A DNA stretch of 64,000 bases, from positions 1 to 64,000 of the forward strand of contig JBAYMS010000004.1 in NCBI GenBank assembly GCA_041663425.1, given 5' to 3'. Of the stretch, positions 18,467-26,885 are shown piece by piece; the stretch's first letter is position 1; each line of letters starts with the position of its first letter. This stretch comes from FEN-1322 sp041663425 (lineage in GTDB: Bacteria > Omnitrophota > Gorgyraeia > 2-01-FULL-45-10). Under the pieces are notes generated by a model. The model was not told the DNA's origin, did not search any database, and saw only the letters and a list, made by a program, of their open reading frames with translations. A program made the translations under genes and the position numbers.

Positions 18467-20599
18467 ATGAATATACTGCAGATATTACCATCGCTGGATG
18501 TGGGAGGGGTTGAGACCGGGACGGTTGACCTGGCGAAATATCTTGTCGCCCATGGACACAAGGCCATAACGGTTTCAAGCGGCGGCCGTCTTGTAAGGGA
18601 ACTCGACTCGATAGGCGCGCGTCATTATAATCTGCCCGTAGGTAAAAAGTCTCTCATATCGATCATACAAATGATAAAAGAGCTGCGCGAGATAATCCGC
18701 AAAGAGGATATCGATGTAGTTCATGCGCGTTCCCGCGTGCCTGCGCTTATAGCCTATTTTGCCTGCAAATCATCCGGCAGGGCATTTATCACTACCGCTC
18801 ACGGGTATTATAAGAAACACATGATGAGCGAGGCTATGGGCTGGGGTAAATACGTTATAGTTGCTTCTAATGTGATGGCCAAGCACATGATGAATAATTT
18901 TAAAGTCCCGTATGACAGGATACGGCTTATCCCCCGCGGCGTGGACCTTGAAAGATTTACATTCAGAGATCCATCTTCCCGCCGGTCAGAATGGTTTGTT
19001 GTGGGGATGGTATCGAGGATAACGCCTCTTAAAGGTCATGCCGATTTTGTCAGGGCCATATCCATATTAAGCCGCCAGATCCCAAACCTGAAAGCCGTCA
19101 TAGTCGGCAGTGCACCGAAGGCAAAATATAAAGAGGATATCGAGCTTTTGATAAGAAGGCTGGGCCTTTCCAATATGATCGAGTTTCTTCCGGCTACGCA
19201 TGATGTGCCGAATATAATGCGCGGACTGGACGTGCTCGTATCTGCCACTACCACACCGGAAGCTTTCGGCAGGGTCATCATAGAGGCTCAGGCATCGGGC
19301 GTTCCGGTAGTTGCTACGCAGGTAGGCGGGGTAGTAGACATTATAGACGACAGGAAGACGGGGCTTCTGTGCCATCCTCAGAACCCGAAAGAGATGGCCG
19401 AAAAGATCCTGGAATTGCATAAAGATAAGGGGTTGTGGACGAGCCTTGCGGTTGAATCCAAAAAAAACGTGGAGACTTATTTCAATTTAAATAAGATGAT
19501 GAATAGGACGATCGCTGTCTACGAAGAAGCGATTGAAACTTTGAATATACTTGTAATAAAGATAAGTGCGATCGGTGATGTGATATTGAGCGTTCCCTCT
19601 CTTAAAGCGATACGTGAAAAATATCCTAAGGCAAACATAAAGGTCCTGGTCGGTGTCCAGGCTCGGGAAGTGCTCGACAGGTGCCCGTATATCAATGACA
19701 GGATAGTCTGTGATTTTAAGGGAAAGCATCACGGGCTGTTAGGCCTGTGGCGGCTTGGAGAAGAATTGCGCGCGTCGTGTTTTGACATAGTGATAGACCT
19801 CCAGAATTCCAAGAAGAGCCATATCCTTGCAGCGCTGAGTTTTGCACCCCTTAGATACGGATACGACAATAGGAAATTATCATTCCTGCTTAACAAGAGA
19901 TTGAGAGACGACGCTCCGCATCTTGACCCTGTAGAGCATCAGTTCAGGACGCTCAGAATGGCGGGCATAAAGCCTCAGGATAAATGTCTGGCACTTTGGC
20001 CGTCAGGTGCCGAGGAAAAACAGGTTGAGAAACTTTTAACCGACGGTTGGATGAAACCTACCACGGAGCTTGTCGGTATAAACGTCAGGGCGTCTGCCAG
20101 GTGGGTTACAAAGAACTGGCCGATAGCGAATATCGCCGAGCTGTGTGACAGGCTTGCCAGGGAATTTAATGTCAGGGTTGTTCTGACCGGCGCTGAAGAG
20201 GATGCGGGATTTGCCCAGGCGATAGCAAAGATGAGCAAATCTAAACCTCTGAACGCTGCAGGGAAGACCAGCGTCCTCGAGCTTGCCGCCCTGATCAGCC
20301 GTTTCAAAGTTTATTTAACACCCGATTCCGCGCCCATGCATATAGCTACGGCGGTCGGGACTCCATGCATCGCATTATTTGGGCCTACGGATCCGGCGCG
20401 CCATGCGGTTCCGGTTAAGACGTGCATAGTGATCAGCAAAAAAGATGAATTGAAATGCAGTCCGTGCTACAGCCCCACTTGTGTAAAAAATTTCATGTGT
20501 ATGAAAAAGATATCGGTGGAAGAAGTCCTTGAGGCCATGCGGCCATATCTTAAAGAAGAGGCGAGAGTTGAAAGTACTGCAGATAACAACGCACATTAA
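18467..20599 (+). CDS. Fusion: GT4 glycosyltransferase + GT9 heptosyltransferase
   Basis: The 710-aa protein joins two LPS core glycosyltransferases. Residues 1 to about 355 are GT4 (LPSLDVGGVETGTVDLAK, HARSRVPA, PRGVDLERF, and the nucleotide-sugar site EAFGRVIIEAQASGVPVVA). From residue 359 a complete GT9 domain begins with LNILVIKISAIGDVILSVP, which looks exactly like the start of a free-standing GT9 protein; the junction codon is TTG (19541). The GT9 half has the Kdo/heptose-binding TPDSAPMHIATAVGTP and ends in a four-cysteine motif (KCSPCYSPTC, then FMC). Internal initiation at 19541 cannot be excluded. Confidence 0.88.
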   Translation: MNILQILPSLDVGGVETGTVDLAKYLVAHGHKAITVSSGGRLVRELDSIGARHYNLPVGKKSLISIIQMIKELREIIRKEDIDVVHARSRVPALIAYFACKSSGRAFITTAHGYYKKHMMSEAMGWGKYVIVASNVMAKHMMNNFKVPYDRIRLIPRGVDLERFTFRDPSSRRSEWFVVGMVSRITPLKGHADFVRAISILSRQIPNLKAVIVGSAPKAKYKEDIELLIRRLGLSNMIEFLPATHDVPNIMRGLDVLVSATTTPEAFGRVIIEAQASGVPVVATQVGGVVDIIDDRKTGLLCHPQNPKEMAEKILELHKDKGLWTSLAVESKKNVETYFNLNKMMNRTIAVYEEAIETLNILVIKISAIGDVILSVPSLKAIREKYPKANIKVLVGVQAREVLDRCPYINDRIVCDFKGKHHGLLGLWRLGEELRASCFDIVIDLQNSKKSHILAALSFAPLRYGYDNRKLSFLLNKRLRDDAPHLDPVEHQFRTLRMAGIKPQDKCLALWPSGAEEKQVEKLLTDGWMKPTTELVGINVRASARWVTKNWPIANIAELCDRLAREFNVRVVLTGAEEDAGFAQAIAKMSKSKPLNAAGKTSVLELAALISRFKVYLTPDSAPMHIATAVGTPCIALFGPTDPARHAVPVKTCIVISKKDELKCSPCYSPTCVKNFMCMKKISVEEVLEAMRPYLKEEARVESTADNNAH

Positions 20600-21671
20600 T
20601 ATTGGCGGCATAGCCAATTATATATTAAATCTTTCAGAGGCTCTTATAGTCAAAGACGTAAATGTTGTAGTGGCGTCAAGCGGCGGGAATCTCGAAGGAG
20701 AGCTGTGCGCGCGCAATATACCTCACATGCGCATTGACATAAAAACAAAGTTTGAGTTTGGGCCGAAGGTTATTTCCTCCGCTTTCCGGCTGGCAAATAT
20801 CATAAAGCGTGAAAAGGTTGATATAATACATGCGCACACAAGGGTGTCCCAGGTTGCCGCGTTTTTAGCATCGCTTATTACAGGCGTGCCGTATGTTACT
20901 ACCTGTCATGGTTATTTCAAGGTGCGGTCGAGGAAGATATTTGATACATGGGGATGTAAGGTCATAGCTATCAGTGATGCAGTGAAACGCCATTTAATAG
21001 ATGATCTTGGAGTATCCGGCAGCCGGATAGATCTTATATATAGCGGTGTGGATGTGGACAAATTCCGTCGCAAGTATTCAGAAGATGAAAAAACCGCGAT
21101 AAGGAACGATCTTGGTCTGAAAGACGCACCGGTAATAGGGACGATAGGCAGATTGTCTCAGGTTAAAGGACAGAGGTATCTGGTACAGGCTATGGCTGAA
21201 ATAGTCAGCCGTAAAAAAGGCGCTCAGTGCCTGATTGTCGGCGACGGCGAAGAGAAGCTCGCTCTGGAAAATCTGGCCAGGTCTATGAATATAAGGGACG
21301 CTATTTACTTTGTCCCATCCTATATAGATACCCCCAGACTTCTGGCAGTCATGGATGTTTTTGTATTTCCTTCGGTTAAAGAGGGGCTGGGCATAGCGCT
21401 TTTGGAGGCCATGGCTGCAGGCAGAGCTTGTGTAGCTTCCGATATAGGCGGCATAAGCGATATCATAAAAGATCCGTCCTTAGGCATTCTTGTGCCGGTG
21501 GGAGGAAGTAAGGAAATCTCAGATTCTGTAATCAAGTTTCTCGATGATGGAGTCTTAAGGCAGGCAACGGGTGATAACGCCAGAAAGCTTGTTGCTGAAC
21601 AGTTTTCACTTGATGCTATGAGCGATAATGTCATAAAGTTTTACAAAGGAGTTGTTGATGAAAAGAAGTAG
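20568..21671 (+). CDS. Glycosyltransferase family 4
   Basis: A GT-B glycosyltransferase, probably acting on the LPS core or O-chain at the cytoplasmic face. The product starts LKVLQITTHINIGGIANYIL, with the usual glycine loop for donor binding, followed by HAHTRVSQVAA, TTCHGYFK, YSGVDVDKF, IGRLSQVKGQRYL and the C-terminal EGLGIALLEAMAAGRACVAS donor-binding motif. I chose TTG at 20568, which has an AGAGG (20557-20561) at the right distance and matches family N-termini; a longer frame from 20529 has no such support. It overlaps the preceding fusion gene by 32 bases. Substrate unknown. Confidence 0.88.
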   Translation: MKVLQITTHINIGGIANYILNLSEALIVKDVNVVVASSGGNLEGELCARNIPHMRIDIKTKFEFGPKVISSAFRLANIIKREKVDIIHAHTRVSQVAAFLASLITGVPYVTTCHGYFKVRSRKIFDTWGCKVIAISDAVKRHLIDDLGVSGSRIDLIYSGVDVDKFRRKYSEDEKTAIRNDLGLKDAPVIGTIGRLSQVKGQRYLVQAMAEIVSRKKGAQCLIVGDGEEKLALENLARSMNIRDAIYFVPSYIDTPRLLAVMDVFVFPSVKEGLGIALLEAMAAGRACVASDIGGISDIIKDPSLGILVPVGGSKEISDSVIKFLDDGVLRQATGDNARKLVAEQFSLDAMSDNVIKFYKGVVDEKK

Positions 21672-22455
21672 CCCTGGGAATATGGCCTCAGGTAGAAAGC
21701 GGACGATTATAGCGGGCACTGTCGTTTTTTTTGTATTAGCGATAACGGCAGCGTTGCTCATCGAGACCTCCTATGTCGTCCCTGTTCTGATGTATCATTC
21801 GATAGACAATAATGATAAAGCGAGCAAGCTCTCTGTCTCTCCGGAAAGTTTTGAACGGCAGATGGAATTTTTACATAAAAATAAGTATAATGTGATTCCT
21901 CTGGAGAGAGCCGTTTCGTACATAAATAAAAAAGAGAGACCGCCTTTTAAGACCATAGCCATAACTTTGGATGATGGGTTTGAAAATAACTATACAGCGG
22001 CCTATCCGATACTTAAAAAATATAATATACCGGCAGCTATATTTGTCATAGTGGATAAAGTGGGCAGCCCCGGTTTTTTAACCTGGCCGCAGATCAAAGA
22101 GATGTCCGATTCCGGGCTTATTACTATAGGGAGCCATACGCGTACTCATTTCTGGCTTTCAGGATCAGATGATAAATTTCTTAAAAATGAACTGGTTGAT
22201 TCCAAAAAGATTCTCGAAGAGAAATTGGGTAAGAAAGTAAATATTTTCTGCTATCCAATGGGTTTTTTCGACACAAATTCAAAAAAAGCTGTGGAGGCTG
22301 CCGGCTATGCCTGCGCTGTGTCAACAAATCCCAGCAACGTTTCCCCTGAAGACATTTTTGCTATAAAGCGTATTAAGATATCGCGCTCTTCGGATAATAT
22401 GATTGTTTTCTGGGGAGAGATCAGCCGGCTGTATACATGGTTCAAAAGGAACTGA
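21658..22455 (+). CDS. Membrane-anchored polysaccharide deacetylase (NodB domain)
   Basis: A carbohydrate esterase family 4 protein that removes N-acetyl groups from a polysaccharide, peptidoglycan or LPS sugar. It has one N-terminal membrane segment (about 16-35), then LMYHSI, the metal-binding and catalytic TLDDGFENNY (D105, D106), the HxxxH site in GSHTRTHF (H160, H164) and CYPMGFFD. The domain therefore faces the periplasm. The ATG at 21658 sits six bases after a perfect AAAGGAG, inside the end of the GT4 gene. Its place among core glycosyltransferases suggests LPS or surface-glycan tailoring (inference). Confidence 0.9.
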   Translation: MKRSSPGNMASGRKRTIIAGTVVFFVLAITAALLIETSYVVPVLMYHSIDNNDKASKLSVSPESFERQMEFLHKNKYNVIPLERAVSYINKKERPPFKTIAITLDDGFENNYTAAYPILKKYNIPAAIFVIVDKVGSPGFLTWPQIKEMSDSGLITIGSHTRTHFWLSGSDDKFLKNELVDSKKILEEKLGKKVNIFCYPMGFFDTNSKKAVEAAGYACAVSTNPSNVSPEDIFAIKRIKISRSSDNMIVFWGEISRLYTWFKRN

Positions 22456-22462
22456 TATTAAA

Positions 22463-23485
22463 ATGAAACGAATCCTTATAGTAAATGTGAACTGGATAGG
22501 CGACACATTATTCGCTACACCTTTTATACGCGCGGTGCGCGAAGCGTATCCTGACAGTTATATTGCATGCTTAAGCCATCCAAGATGCACAGAGATGCTG
22601 GAGCTGAATCCCTGTCTGGATGAGCTCGTGATTTATGATGAGGAAGGTGCCCATAAGAGTTTGTTGGGAAAACTGAGACTTGTGTTTTCTCTGAGGAAGC
22701 GGAAATTTGATACGGCGTTTCTTCTGCATAGGTCATTTACTAAAGCCCTTATCGTATTTTTAGCGGGCGTAAAAGAGCGCATAGGCTATCCTACGAAGAG
22801 GCGGGGTATGCTGCTTACAAAAATGGTGGATTCGCCGGCTGAAGAACTTCATAAAGTGGAATATTTTTTAAATATCGCGGCATCCTGCGGATTGAAGCCG
22901 TCGAGCCGGTCGTATGAATTTTTTATAAATGAGGCGCATAAAAAATTCGTAGGCGACCTTTTGCGCTCAGAGGGCATTTCTGAAAATGATACGGTAGTTG
23001 TCCTGTGTCCGGGCGGTAACTGGGACCCAAAACGATGGCCTAAGGAGAGCTTTGCCAAACTGGCAGATGCGTTATCCGAAAAATGTGCAGCGAAGATCAT
23101 CATCTCCGGAGCGAAGAAGGATGTGGTGCTTGCCGGAGAGATAAAAAATATGATGAAAGCGAAGCCGGTCATCACCGCAGGCAAGACAACGCTTAAACAG
23201 CTCGGGGCGTTATTCCAGAGGGCGGACCTTGTTGTGGCAAATGATACCGGGCCTATGCATCTTTCTGTTGCGATGAAGGCGAATACGATAGCTCTTTTTG
23301 GACCTACTTCACCGCAGCTTACAGGTCCATATGGAGAAGGCCGCTACAAAGTCATCTTTAAGAACGACACCTGCGATGTCCCGTGCTACGATTTTACATG
23401 CACCGATAACCGGTGCATGGCAGCGATAAAGGTCGCAGATGTGCTGAATGAAGCTGTCTCGACGTTGGAGGCAAAGTGCAGATAG
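22463..23485 (+). CDS. GT9 lipopolysaccharide heptosyltransferase (WaaF-like)
   Basis: Transfers a heptose from ADP-heptose to the LPS inner core. The product starts MKRILIVNVNWIGDTLFATPF, the usual GT9 beginning, and continues with NPCLDELVIYDEEG, the donor-side CPGGNWDPKRWPKESFAKLA, the acceptor/donor motif VANDTGPMHLSVAMK and FGPTSPQLTGPYG. The last 40 residues contain four cysteines (TCDVPCYDFTC, then RC). The PGGNWDPKRWP pattern is close to heptosyltransferase II, but substrate position in the core is not provable from sequence. The ATG at 22463 is preferred over an earlier in-frame ATG at 22403 because the family starts there. Confidence 0.9.
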   Translation: MKRILIVNVNWIGDTLFATPFIRAVREAYPDSYIACLSHPRCTEMLELNPCLDELVIYDEEGAHKSLLGKLRLVFSLRKRKFDTAFLLHRSFTKALIVFLAGVKERIGYPTKRRGMLLTKMVDSPAEELHKVEYFLNIAASCGLKPSSRSYEFFINEAHKKFVGDLLRSEGISENDTVVVLCPGGNWDPKRWPKESFAKLADALSEKCAAKIIISGAKKDVVLAGEIKNMMKAKPVITAGKTTLKQLGALFQRADLVVANDTGPMHLSVAMKANTIALFGPTSPQLTGPYGEGRYKVIFKNDTCDVPCYDFTCTDNRCMAAIKVADVLNEAVSTLEAKCR

Positions 23486-24453
23486 ATAAGTCTCAGATAA
23501 ACCGTATACTTGTTATAACATTGAGCAATGTCGGCGATATCATTCTGACGACGCCGGTCATAAATGCTCTTTCTAAAGAATTTCCCGGAGTAAGGATTGA
23601 CGTTATGGTAGGGCCTCAGGGACGTGAGATATTTGAAAAAGATCCGCATATCTTCAAGGTTATTATTTACGATAAACATCTGCCCATAGGCGAGAAGCGC
23701 AGGCTGCAATTGAAATTAAAAAAGCTGCACTATGATCTCGTGGTTGACATACGAAATACCGTGTTTCCAATGCTCATAGCTCCTAAATACAGAACAGCGA
23801 CGATACAGAGGTTTCCGCGCGCTGCCATGCATAGCAGATCCCGCCATCTGCACAGGCTTAAATCCTTGGGTATCAATAATAGCGAAGACCTGTCATATAT
23901 ACACATTACAAAAGAAGACGAAGACTACACTGATAAGCTGATCAAAGAGAACGGTATTATGGATCCTGTGGTTGTTATTAATGCCGGTGCTAAGAGCCAT
24001 CTGAAACGATGGTTTGCCGAAGGGTTTGCCGAAGTTGCCGACAGGCTTATATCAGAGTGCAAAGCGAGCGTCGTATTTGTGGGATTAAAAGAAGACGAGG
24101 CTATCGTGAACGATATAGTTTCAAAGATGAGACACAAACCGTTTGTTCTAGTTAATAAGACAAATATACGGCAGCTTGCAGCGCTTTTAAAACGTTCCAA
24201 GCTTCTTATAACCAATGACAGCGCTCCTCTCCATTTGGGTTGCGCAGTAGGCGTTAAAGTCGCGGCGTTGTTCGGCCCTACGGATCCGCAAAAATACGGC
24301 CCGACCGGAGAATTCGATGTAGTTATAAAAGAAAAATTGTCATGCGCTCCGTGCGAGAAGGCGGAGTGCGTCCGGAATTATGAGTGCATGAAATTGATTA
24401 CACCCGATTCAGTGTTTGACGCCGCGAAGATGCTTCTGGAGGGGTATGAGTAA
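23476..24453 (+). CDS. GT9 heptosyltransferase family protein
   Basis: A second free-standing GT9 protein (325 aa) with a GTG start overlapping the previous gene by 10 bases. It shows ILVITLSNVGDIILTTPVI, NAGAKSHLKRWFAEGFAEVA, the conserved LITNDSAPLHLGCAVGV and FGPTDPQKYGPTG, and the four-cysteine tail (SCAPCEKAEC, then YEC). Divergence from the neighbouring copies suggests it adds a different residue of the inner core. With the gene before and after it, it makes a tandem GT9 array. Confidence 0.9.
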   Translation: MQIDKSQINRILVITLSNVGDIILTTPVINALSKEFPGVRIDVMVGPQGREIFEKDPHIFKVIIYDKHLPIGEKRRLQLKLKKLHYDLVVDIRNTVFPMLIAPKYRTATIQRFPRAAMHSRSRHLHRLKSLGINNSEDLSYIHITKEDEDYTDKLIKENGIMDPVVVINAGAKSHLKRWFAEGFAEVADRLISECKASVVFVGLKEDEAIVNDIVSKMRHKPFVLVNKTNIRQLAALLKRSKLLITNDSAPLHLGCAVGVKVAALFGPTDPQKYGPTGEFDVVIKEKLSCAPCEKAECVRNYECMKLITPDSVFDAAKMLLEGYE

Positions 24454-25507
24454 GACTGAAAAGGTGCGTAAGGGTAAGAGGGTCCTGATAGTAAGGCTCG
24501 ACCGGCTAGGGGACGTGGTCCTGTCTACGCCTGTTATAAAAGCTGTGCGCGAAGCATGCCCGGATGGCTACATTGCATTTATGGCGGCCCGGCACGCACG
24601 CGATATACTGGAAGGCAATCCTTATCTGGACGAAGTGATAATATATGAGAAGGCCGGCAGGGAGAAAGGGATTGCGAGTAACCTCAAATTTATCCGGTCC
24701 CTTCGCCGTAAAAAATTTGATATAGCGCTCATTCTCCATCCTACTAACAGGGCTCATCTTCTTGTTTCGCTGGCCGGTATACCTGAGACGATCGGATATA
24801 ATAAAAAATGGGGATTTTTGCTTACAAAACGCATTCCTCATAGTAAGCATCATGGCCTGAAGCATGAGATTGATTATGTCCTGGATGTGTTAAGATACAC
24901 GGGCCTTGAGCCTAAAGACAAATCTCTTTATATGCCGGTCAATGCCTGTTCTGAGCGAAACGTTGAAAGTATTTTTCAGGAACATGGTATTTCCAAGAAC
25001 GATATCTGTGTTGCTGTTAATCCCGGAGCCAGCTGTGTATCCAAAAGGTGGGGGACGGAAAAATTTGCCCAGGTTGCGCACATCCTTGCGGAAAAATATA
25101 AGGCAAAGATCATAATAATATCCGGAGCCTCAGATAAAAAGCTCGGCGATGAAGTCGCATCATTACTGCAGGGCAAGTGTGTAAATCTTGCCGGCCGGAC
25201 TAGCGTTGCCGATGTGGCGGGTGTTTTAAGGCGGGCAAAACTTTTTGTCTCAAACGATTCCGGACCGGTCCATATAGCATGCGCTGTAGGAACTCCGGTC
25301 ATTGCTATATTCGGTCGCAGCGATAGGGGACTTTCTCCAGAGAGGTGGGGGCCGACAGGTAAGAGCGATATCGTGCTGCACGAAGATGTCGGCTGCGTTG
25401 AGTGTTTGGCGCATAAGTGTAAAAAGGGTTTTATGTGTCTTGAGGCGGTCACTGTAGATGATGTAATCGCGGCAGCTGACAAGATTTTAACTAAGGAGAC
25501 TAGATAG
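24446..25507 (+). CDS. GT9 lipopolysaccharide heptosyltransferase
   Basis: The third free-standing GT9 protein in the array. It shows VLIVRLDRLGDVVLSTPVIK, NPYLDEVIIYEKAG, NPGASCVSKRWGTEKFAQVA, VSNDSGPVHIACAVGTP and FGRSDRGLSPERWGPTG, with the four-cysteine tail GCVECLAHKC then FMC. It is most like WaaF-type heptosyltransferase II enzymes. I start at ATG 24446 (GGAGG just upstream at 24438-24442), eight bases inside the previous gene. It is the last gene of the LPS core operon and is followed by a terminator. Confidence 0.9.
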   Translation: MSKTEKVRKGKRVLIVRLDRLGDVVLSTPVIKAVREACPDGYIAFMAARHARDILEGNPYLDEVIIYEKAGREKGIASNLKFIRSLRRKKFDIALILHPTNRAHLLVSLAGIPETIGYNKKWGFLLTKRIPHSKHHGLKHEIDYVLDVLRYTGLEPKDKSLYMPVNACSERNVESIFQEHGISKNDICVAVNPGASCVSKRWGTEKFAQVAHILAEKYKAKIIIISGASDKKLGDEVASLLQGKCVNLAGRTSVADVAGVLRRAKLFVSNDSGPVHIACAVGTPVIAIFGRSDRGLSPERWGPTGKSDIVLHEDVGCVECLAHKCKKGFMCLEAVTVDDVIAAADKILTKETR

Positions 25508-25514
25508 ACAACAA

Positions 25515-25542
25515 AAAAGACCCGCAGTTTCGCTGGTCTTTT
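25515..25542 (+). terminator. Intrinsic terminator of the LPS core operon
   Basis: AAAAGACC (25515-25522) pairs with GGTCTTTT (25535-25542), with two further GC pairs inside after a mismatch. It lies 8 bases after the last GT9 stop. Because an A-run precedes and a T-run ends the stem, it could work in both directions. Confidence 0.7.
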
Positions 25543-25544
25543 CC

Positions 25545-25582
25545 GGAGGTGATAGGCCTCAATGGCTCTCGCTATCATTTCC
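25545..25582 (+). other. RNA hairpin in the leader of the 25605 operon
   Basis: GGAGGTGATAG (25545-25555) can pair along all 11 bases with CTATCATTTCC (25572-25582) if two G-U pairs are allowed, which points to an RNA rather than a DNA structure. The 16-base loop holds a small GCC/GGC stem and an ATG (25562) that opens an 11-codon frame (MALAIISLSYI, stop 25595-25597). It may be a leader regulating the downstream genes or merely a second part of the terminator region. It does not match a riboswitch I know. Confidence 0.4.
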
Positions 25583-25604
25583 CTCTCGTATATCTAAATA
25601 AAGT

Positions 25605-25787
25605 ATGCCACATAATATTGAAAAAGGCAATAGCGGAAGGGTATTTTTATTTATCAAACGTTTAACAAAGATTTTTTTGTGGGGATTATTGCTATTCATT
25701 GTTGTTTCGACCGTAAGGGAAATGCGTAACGATAAAGTGGTTTCTAAAAATTTATCAAAACAGGCCTCATTTAAGGAGCTAAAATGA
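25605..25787 (+). CDS. Small single-pass membrane protein, unknown function
   Basis: A 60-codon frame encoding a basic N-terminus, one hydrophobic segment (about residues 22-36, IFLWGLLLFIVVSTV) and a charged C-terminal tail. I do not recognise it. Support for it being real comes from its stop overlapping the next start in an ATGA (25784-25787), the same coupling used elsewhere in the window, and from its clean charge pattern around the membrane segment. The ribosome binding site (AAATAAAG) is weak, so confidence is moderate. Confidence 0.5.
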   Translation: MPHNIEKGNSGRVFLFIKRLTKIFLWGLLLFIVVSTVREMRNDKVVSKNLSKQASFKELK

Positions 25788-26857
25788 AGATAGGTATCAT
25801 AGGTTTGCCGCAGGTAGGAAAGAAGACACTGTTCGAACTGCTTACTAATCACAAGCCTTCCGAAAAAGAACTGGTTTCAGGTAAGCCCATTAAAGGGGTT
25901 TCCGAAATAAGAGATCCTCGCTTTGACAGACTTGTTACGATCTATAAGCCCAAGAAAGAGGTGCGGGCCAGAATAGATATTGAGACATTACCGAAAGTAG
26001 AAAAGGATACCATCGCCAAGGGCGAGATATTCGCGGATATAAATGAGCTCGACGCTGTATGCCATGTTGTCAGGGCGTTTAAGGACGATTCCGTTTATCA
26101 TGTTGACGGTTCGGTTGATGCCAGGCGGGACATCGATTTTGTAAATTCCGAACTCATACTTCACGATATGATATTTATAGAGAAACGTATGGAGCGCCTT
26201 GAGCAGAAGATAAAAGTAACCAAAGAAGAAGCGTCGATAAAGGAGCGGGATGTCCTCCTCAAACTTAAAGCGCATCTCGATAAGACTCTGCCGCTCAGGC
26301 TTCTCGATCTGACCAACGATGACAAAAAATTCATAACGAGCTACCCGTTCGTTACTCTTAAAGATATGATCGTAGTGCTGAACGTATCCGAGGACAGTCT
26401 TAAAGATACCAAAGAACTGAACCAGCTTAAGTCCGAGCTGGCGCCTATCAGGATAGATGTTATGCAGGTATCGGCAAAGGTTGAGGCGGAGATAGCGGGC
26501 CTCGGATCGGACGAAGAGAAGAAGGAATTCTTGGGTGCGCTTGGCATAGAGGAGCCCGCAATAAATTTACTTACCAGGGTTTGCATAAAAGCGCTGAACC
26601 TTATATCTTTCTTTACTGTCGGAGAAGACGAGGTCCGTCAGTGGCTTATAAGGAAAGGGTCGAGCGCCCCCGAAGCAGCCGGAGCCATACATTCTGATCT
26701 TCAGAAAGGTTTTATCAGGGCTGAGACGATGAAGTATGCCGACCTTATAGCGCTGGGCGGAGAAGATAAGCTGAAAGAAGCGGGTAAATTTTATCTGAAA
26801 GGTAAAGATTATATAGTGGAAGACGGAGATATAATGAACATCCGTTTTAATGTATAG
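25784..26857 (+). CDS. YchF-like protein with degenerate GTPase motifs and TGS domain
   Basis: The 357-aa protein has the overall plan of the YchF/OLA1 ATPase family: N-terminal nucleotide-binding domain, coiled-coil insert (about 125-175, EKRMERLEQKIKVTKEEA) and a well kept C-terminal TGS domain (ISFFTVGEDEVRQWLI, AGAIHSDLQKGFIRAE, GKDYIVEDGDIMNIRFNV). The P-loop reads GLPQVGKKT (residues 7-15), where the family has G-x4-GKS/T-T, so the metal-coordinating Ser/Thr is replaced by Lys14. The G3 stretch (DIAGLVKGAS in normal YchF) is absent; DIETLPKVEKDT stands there. NVSE at the G4 position remains. It may bind but not hydrolyse nucleotide, or act otherwise; a second, normal YchF may exist elsewhere. 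Confidence 0.85.
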   Translation: MKIGIIGLPQVGKKTLFELLTNHKPSEKELVSGKPIKGVSEIRDPRFDRLVTIYKPKKEVRARIDIETLPKVEKDTIAKGEIFADINELDAVCHVVRAFKDDSVYHVDGSVDARRDIDFVNSELILHDMIFIEKRMERLEQKIKVTKEEASIKERDVLLKLKAHLDKTLPLRLLDLTNDDKKFITSYPFVTLKDMIVVLNVSEDSLKDTKELNQLKSELAPIRIDVMQVSAKVEAEIAGLGSDEEKKEFLGALGIEEPAINLLTRVCIKALNLISFFTVGEDEVRQWLIRKGSSAPEAAGAIHSDLQKGFIRAETMKYADLIALGGEDKLKEAGKFYLKGKDYIVEDGDIMNIRFNV

Positions 26858-26885
26858 CGTGTAAAGCCGGACTCGGGAGGGTTCA

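Noticed and set aside
22463..25507. The three GT9 genes as a recent tandem duplication repeat
   Set aside because: The proteins share motifs but differ strongly elsewhere; no near-identical DNA repeat is visible.
25559..25852. Minus-strand 97-codon frame near the LPS operon terminator
   Set aside because: Overlaps the coupled + strand small gene and the YchF-like start, no homology signal, no ribosome binding site.
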